Source of the DNA: Siderastrea siderea
Taxonomy: Eukaryota > Cnidaria > Anthozoa > Scleractinia > Rhizangiidae
Direction of reading: 5' to 3'
NCBI GenBank assembly: GCA_964030785.1
Contig: OZ034979.1
Coordinates: 42,071,484 to 42,135,483, forward strand
DNA length: 64,000 bases
Positions 58,490 through 64,000 of the stretch are shown here, piece by piece (within the stretch, counting starts at the first letter, position 1; each line of letters begins with the position of its first letter). Under the pieces are notes generated by a model, which was given only the letters and a program-made list of their open reading frames with translations, did not search any database and had not been told where the DNA came from. The position numbers were made by a program, and so were the translations under genes.

Positions 58490-58790
58490 CGAAAAAACAA
58501 TTTTTCAATGTCGCGATGACATCATTTTCAAGTGAGAAAATAAAATTGAAATTGACTTAATACATACAGGGTGACGTGATAAAAACTTAACAATAAGTAA
58601 CATATTTGGCATTGTAATTAAGTGTGTGTGCGTGGTAAGTATGCTAAATAAATAGTTTTGCGTGGATAGAGTCCGATTGTTAATTTCTTTTATCACCTCA
58701 TCCTGTATATGTTAAGTCTATTTTAATTTTATTTTCTCACTTGAAAATGATGTCATGGTGACATCGAAACATTGTGTTTTTTTGCTAATT
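58490..58790. repeat. Inverted repeat with AT-microsatellite flanks
   Basis: Arms GACATCATTTTCAAGTGAG (58517-58535) and CTCACTTGAAAATGATGTC (58737-58755), extended by TGTCGCGATG / CATGGTGACA and a looser inner part. Both sides run into ATT/AAT repeats (58398-58445, 58790-58820). Foldback or MITE in intergenic DNA. Confidence 0.65.
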
Positions 58791-58873
58791 ATTATTATAA
58801 TTATTATTATTGTTATTATACTTCTTGTCCACAAGGTTTAACCAGAGTAAATTAGCCTCATAATGACTGTTAC

Positions 58874-60478
58874 CTAACGTCCAAGTTACCATCAAACTTG
58901 AATTGTCCTTTAACTTCTTCATGTAGATTCCAGGCAACAGCCTACAAGGCACCAAAAGGAACATGACATAAATCTGTTATCACGATTATAATAACACTTT
59001 TTTTCAAGTGGAGGTACACAATTTAACACTTTTTACATTATTGAAATAATTTTGTAATATATGATCCTGAGCTACAAGGTTGACATTGCTATTTATACAC
59101 AAAGGATCTCGTCCGAAGGACTAGTCTCAGCAGCAAATTTCTTATAAACTGCCAGCTGCAATAACAAGAAAACAAAATGAAAGGTGCTATGAGCTAACTC
59201 ATGAGGACGAAAACTTAATAAGTAGACTGGGCGAATACAGGTATATTTCAGCTCTTTGACCAGTATTGAATTTTAATTTTTGAAAAGGTCTCTTAAATTA
59301 AATACCTAATTTCAAAAAGTTTTGAAATAGTAACATTACTAACTTGTTGCTTCTTTGCAATTTTAATAAGAAAAAAACCTGTGGTTTATCAAAGATGGAG
59401 TTTTAAGAACTGGAGATAATTTGTGAGCCAAGTACATAAGGTTCATGGCTCAGTGGCTATATCAAAAATGAAAACCAGCAAGAACTTCCAACCAAACCAT
59501 AAGTGCTGGAATGAAACCTCTGAATTCTCCCTTACATTTTCAGTATTTTACAATGTAGTAAGAAATTCCAGGCATTTTATCAAATTGCTTTACCTCTATT
59601 TCCGGAGGTTCAAACTCTGAATTACCCTGTAGTATACTAATTTTTTATCAAAATGGTACCCCTTTCTTATGCCTATGACAAAATTGCGCCCCTTTCTTAT
59701 ACCTCAGGGATAAGCCAAAACAATATAATTTTCCATAATCGCCACATTTTTCCGGGGTTCTCAGTCGTTCTGATTCAGTCGTTCTGATTCAGTCATCTCT
59801 GCCAAAATGTGGCACCCTTTGGTATACTTCGCTTCAGCCACCACTTCTTCCACTTTGCAGCTGATTTTGTGGCCCTTTTGTATACTGATCGAAATGGCAA
59901 TTTTCCCTATCCTTTGATACACTGTAAGCTTAAAAAAGGCATCCCTTTTGGGCGGAGCCTCCCCGGTCACTCCCATTATAGGGAGTGACCCCCGGGGTTT
60001 TGATTCAACAAAATTACCTGGTGTAGATTCTAGCATTCTTGTCCCTTTTTCATATTAGGTTTTTTCATATGATCCATTCTGCAGGGTAAATAAAGCTATT
60101 ATTGTAATTGAAATCTGTCATGAAATGTTATCTTACTTGCGTTACAAGTGTCATGTCGTGACCTTTCTAGTCACACGATTTGTAATGAATATTTGCCATT
60201 TTAAGTCACGCTCGTATACATATTAGAAACCCCGCTCACGCTCAGATTTGAGACAGAATATTTTGCCATGCTTAGCCGCTTTCACTTAGACGAACCTACG
60301 ATGCAGGAAGTGGAACCAGAGGGCACCCACACAAACCGTGTGACCGTTTGTAGTTTCAAAATTATAAGGGAATGTATGGGAAATGCTCCGAGAAATATTT
60401 AAATTTTTAAATCTAAAAGTTCAAAGATCAAAATAAACATGATGTTACCTCAATCAATGTGTTTTGTCGTGATTGGGC
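58874..60478 (-). other. Two exon-like segments of an unknown minus-strand gene
   Basis: 58874-58941 has good acceptor (CTTGTAG) and donor (GTAACAG) and reads AVAWNLHEEVKGQFKF, then DGNLDVR. 60449-60478 reads AQSRQNTLIE between a weaker GGAG acceptor and GTAACA. Both are compatible in phase (0). A candidate start exon (ATG at 61578, MSAIFFD, donor at 61556) has phase 1 and does not fit them directly. No family recognised; an intervening exon or a chance match is possible. Confidence 0.25.
59635..60060. repeat. Unclassified repeat with CCCTTTCTTATACC motifs
   Basis: Variants of CCCCTTTCTTATGCC recur at about 59659, 59690, 59870, 59912 and 60043. A short tandem of TCAGTCGTTCTGAT is at 59760-59790 and a hairpin GGGAGTGACC / GGTCACTCCC at 59963-59992. 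Probably a decayed interspersed element. Confidence 0.4.
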
Positions 60479-63400
60479 CTCCAAACAGGGAATATTAGCA
60501 ATTTCCAGGGTTTAGCGATGCGATCGACTGAATAAGAGGATTATTATTAGTTTCAAGCTGTGTTGTAGAATGACCTCACATAACAGGTCCCCAAAATATT
60601 GAGGACAATTCGGAACACTTTGGGGCTTTTTGAGAAGCACTGTTTGAAAGAGAACGAGCCAAAAAATCCCCGAAATATATATGGGACGGAAAAGTTGCAG
60701 GACTATTTTTAACAAACGAACACCGGCTTATTTCGCTTTTAGGCTATTAAATCTACATGTTCATGCACTTGTGACCGCGCTAGCCTGGAAAAGATTTTGG
60801 TCAACCTGCCAAATCTTTGTGAGGTAAGAGAAAACCGACATATCGGTCGACATATCGAAGTAGAGCGAACGTATTCAGAGCTAAACTTGTTTCTTCTTTT
60901 TGCTTGAAATATTTTTGGCCGTCTGGTGATGGAAGGGCATCATTAAGCCTGGAAATCTGCAAATCACTAGCATCCCTCAAAGAAGCGAGGCATGTTTTGC
61001 TTTTCGACTGATAAATAGTGCTTTTTCAGCGCTCGTGTTGACAGTTTACAGTCGGAGGCAAGCCGAGCCAGACGGAAGTCTATTGTCACCTCTTCTCTTC
61101 AATCGGTATCATTCTAAAAATGCTACCAACGTGAGTTGTGGCTCATTTGCCAAACCGTGCGGTGGTCAGAGTTTCGAAATGAAGAGGTGCTTTTAGACTT
61201 ATAATATTTTCGAATAAATCGGTGGTGTGGCGTCCTGCGCACAAAATTTGAAAAGCTATCCCATAATGCAATGCGATATAGCTCAAACGAATGCACAGCA
61301 TAAATCCAAACATAGGCATGCAATGCGCGCAGAGCCAATGACGTTTTTTACACCTCCGGTAAGTCCCACCCTAACACCTCAGCCCCCCCCCCCCCCCCCC
61401 ACCACCACCAAAAAGATCTTCTGGTTATCCACTATAAAACCTGGTAATGATTCAGCAGCGTGACTTCGCGGAGTAAAAGAAACCGAAGAAAGCTCTTTGT
61501 TTCACGGTTCTTCAAAGAACACAGACAAAAACAAGTAAACTTAAACTTAAACTCACCGTCGAAAAATATTGCAGACATAATTTAGGCAAAGATCAGTGGA
61601 AAGTTAACAATTTTACTTCAGAAATAAATGCAAGTTGCAGTTGAACCTTTTAATTTCTTTCTTCTACCGGCGAATATCCAATACTTTTGAGTGCTCATAA
61701 ACGGTCAACTTTCTAAAGGGTGCCGTTTTGACGCTCTGCGTGATTTGCGTGACACGCGACTCGCTTTACTTTGTTTAATTTGTAAGGTTTCAGACGTTTC
61801 GGTCAACCACTTACGTTCTTAGTACATTGTATTGTCAAAAAAGGAGTCTGCCATCAAACGGCGTTTCTTGTATCCACAATATTTTCGTTCCAAATCGGTT
61901 TGAACTAGCGTTTATAAACACGACTGAAATAGTTTTGCAACTATACTTATTTCCCCTGTTATTTGAAGTTGCTTGCTTTGTAATCAAGTCGGCTATAATA
62001 ATTTTCGTCTTTTTGCTTCACAAATCGACCAAAGTATGTTTACATTTGTAACTTTCCCACGGTACAAAGTTATTTTTAGCTCACGTGTTTACTTTGAGTC
62101 TCAACCTACAGCCGAATAAATTTCGTTTGCTTTGCCTTCGAACAGTACGAAAATGTTCAAATTCAGCTCGCTTTCCAGTAGATCCAACAGGTCTCTGTTA
62201 GAATGCTTTGTCACATATCTGTTGTTGTTAATCTTTCGGTACTGTTTCGGTCGGTTCGATATGTTTTAAGTGTTGCGTTACATTCCTTATAAGGCTGAAA
62301 TTACAGCTGTCAACTATGCAAATTTGCTCAGCATACGCTTTACACTTTGAGCTATGAATAACCCCGAAATAACGTTTAGTATCTTGTTAAGATTTTACTA
62401 CATCCATCCTCTAATTCCTTGATCATCACTGTGACTTGGATTTTAATACTAGTTTCATTCAAGCTTTCAGTTTTAAGAATAGCTAGCAACAAGCCGCGCA
62501 ATTTCCGATTTAGTTTTAAATGGGTTCATGTTTTATAACACGCACTCAAAAATGACACTGCAAATTTTAGATTCGCTGTTACCGAGAGATAATCCCGAAA
62601 AATTTTAAGCTGTCTTACTCTACTCTTTTCACTATCGTTATAAACTTGGGCTTTAAATATTGTTTCTTTCACTGTTAATTAGGGATCGATGTAGCGTTAA
62701 TTTCCACGTTCTGTTCATACAACATCTCAAATTGGCAAGTCCGTCTTGTATTTGCTGCTGTGGAAATTTGTACTTCAGCTAAGTAAACACAAGACTACAA
62801 CGCGAATAAAATCCTGCCAGACCTCACGTACACAAAACAGGCATTCGAAGTAGATCCACACTTGCGAATGCAAAACACTTCAAAGCCCGGGGGTCTTACT
62901 CCCATAACATTACCTGTATTGGTTTGTACCGCTGATAAGGTAAGACTTTCAGTGTCCCGGTGCACACACCCACCCATCGTCTCACAGAATATCCCACCAG
63001 CCTCACAAATCGTAAGACAGACATCGCACGTACGTACGTCTATCGTTGATTTTTAGGCTCTGACAGTAGCCATATGACGTCACTAACATGACGTCATTGG
63101 CTAAAAGCGGCTACCGTTTCAGCGTTTTAGCCTGCTCAACTTCTATAGAATACACATTTTTTATCCCTCCGCGAGGAGAAATAAGCGGTTAATGAATAGA
63201 TCGATCGATGCTCCGTGACTAACTTGTTACTTCGCTGAGGAGCGAATGGAACGGAAGGAGTCGTATTTTTGGACAAAAGGAATTTTTTTCGGATGGTCCC
63301 AGAGGGATTGAATGCATTTGGGACCTTTGTCCATGCAGCTGAGAGCGCCAATTAGCTTTTTTCTGCTTTTTGGGGCTAATTCAAGCCCTGAAAAAGTGCA

Positions 63401-63580
63401 GCACTTTTTAGTATCGCCAAATTCGATAAAAATAGTGCCAAATGGAATGTTTTTTGGTGCCGCAACGGGATCTGGGCTGCTTTTGTGCTGGGACCGTTGC
63501 ACCAAAACCAGCACTTTTTTGAGGGACCCACCCCACCCCTCTGAAAACAGAAATTCCCACCTTATCGACAAAATCGCAGA
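60479..63580. other. Intergenic stretch, no gene recognised
   Basis: Anonymous AT-rich DNA. A poly-C tract with (ACC)n follows at 61383-61410. Short ORFs show no family resemblance. TGACGTCA-like palindromes occur at 63076-63097. Confidence 0.4.
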
Positions 63581-64000
63581 CTTTCTACGCAATAAACTTT
63601 TTTTTCTGATAGCCCCGAGGGATTTGCATTATTATTGGGCCAATGCGCAGCCTTGCGCAGCCTTGCGAAGTTAACAACGCCTTTTTTCGCCTCTGGGAAG
63701 GCCAAAAATGGGGTTTTTTCCCTAAGGATCGCACACATCGCGCCTTTCTACACAATAAACTTTTTTTTCTGATAGCCCCGAGGGATTTGCATTATTATTG
63801 GGCCAGTGCGCAGCCTTGCGCAGCCTTGCGAAGTTAACAACGCCTTTTTTCGCCTCTGGGAAGGCCAAAAATGGGGTTTTTTCCCTAAGGATCGCACACA
63901 TCGCGCCTTTCTACACAATAAACTTTTTTTTCTGATAGCCCCGAGGGATTTGCATTATTATTGGGCCAATGCGCAGCCTTGCGCAGCCTTGCGAAGTTAA
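63581..64000. repeat. 163-bp satellite, 2.6 copies, runs off the right edge
   Basis: Units begin CTTTCTACACAATAAAC at 63581, 63744 and 63907 and are almost identical. Each contains a doubled GCGCAGCCTTGCGCAGCCTT block. The array continues beyond the window. Confidence 0.95.

Noticed and set aside
59101..59147. Segment after TTATTGCAG reading LAVYKKFAAETSPSDEI on the minus strand
   Set aside because: The acceptor is good, but no credible donor follows, and it runs into a stop at once; it looks like part of an interspersed repeat.
61123..61463. Short ORFs on both strands near 61.2 kb
   Set aside because: No family resemblance; the plus-strand one is extended by a poly-C/ACC tract.

Overview
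The window is animal nuclear DNA, almost certainly from a cnidarian and most likely an anthozoan such as a stony coral. Evidence: one gene with dozens of short exons and canonical GT-AG introns, AT-rich introns packed with foldback elements and microsatellites, an uncharacterised repeat-borne protein family that I associate with cnidarian (and fish/mollusc) genomes, and no bacterial-style gene packing. The species is inference.

Positions 462-47948, minus strand, hold one intact gene: an MRCK (CDC42BPA/B/G, Drosophila genghis khan) kinase. I traced 52 coding exons by splice signals and reading frame. They join without a stop or frameshift into 1,726 codons in the order AGC kinase, kinase tail, coiled coil, C1 zinc fingers, PH, CNH (citron homology), CRIB and a Ser-rich tail. 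The start codon is present; the stop codon lies left of base 1. The product should be a Cdc42-GTP effector that phosphorylates myosin light chain or its phosphatase and controls cortical actomyosin.

The introns hold many mobile-element remnants: four TTAA-flanked elements (two of them large foldbacks, one small one nested in a foldback), two TA-flanked elements sharing a GCGTATA-GCCGCAC terminus (one carrying a 50-codon HIRAN-like ORF), a 3-bp-TSD (Harbinger-like) element, a family ending in GTAGCCTGCGTGCAGAC, a tRNA-headed SINE, and the endonuclease part of a non-LTR retrotransposon. Two elements end within about 35 bp of MRCK splice donors. An 81-bp tandem duplication covers the 5' part of the C1 exon.

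Right of 48 kb: the putative MRCK promoter (48.0-48.5 kb); a possible two-exon, 106-residue minus-strand gene (49052-49456); two tail-to-tail broken copies of an uncharacterised repeat family (50.07-53.58 kb), one of them with a perfect 414-bp in-frame tandem duplication; a 1.9-kb terminal-inverted-repeat element enclosing the 3' end of a non-LTR reverse transcriptase (55.74-57.65 kb); mostly unannotatable DNA with a few weak exon-like pieces; and a 163-bp satellite running off the right edge (63581-64000). A 43-bp minisatellite occupies the left edge. I saw no rRNA gene, intact tRNA gene or CRISPR array.
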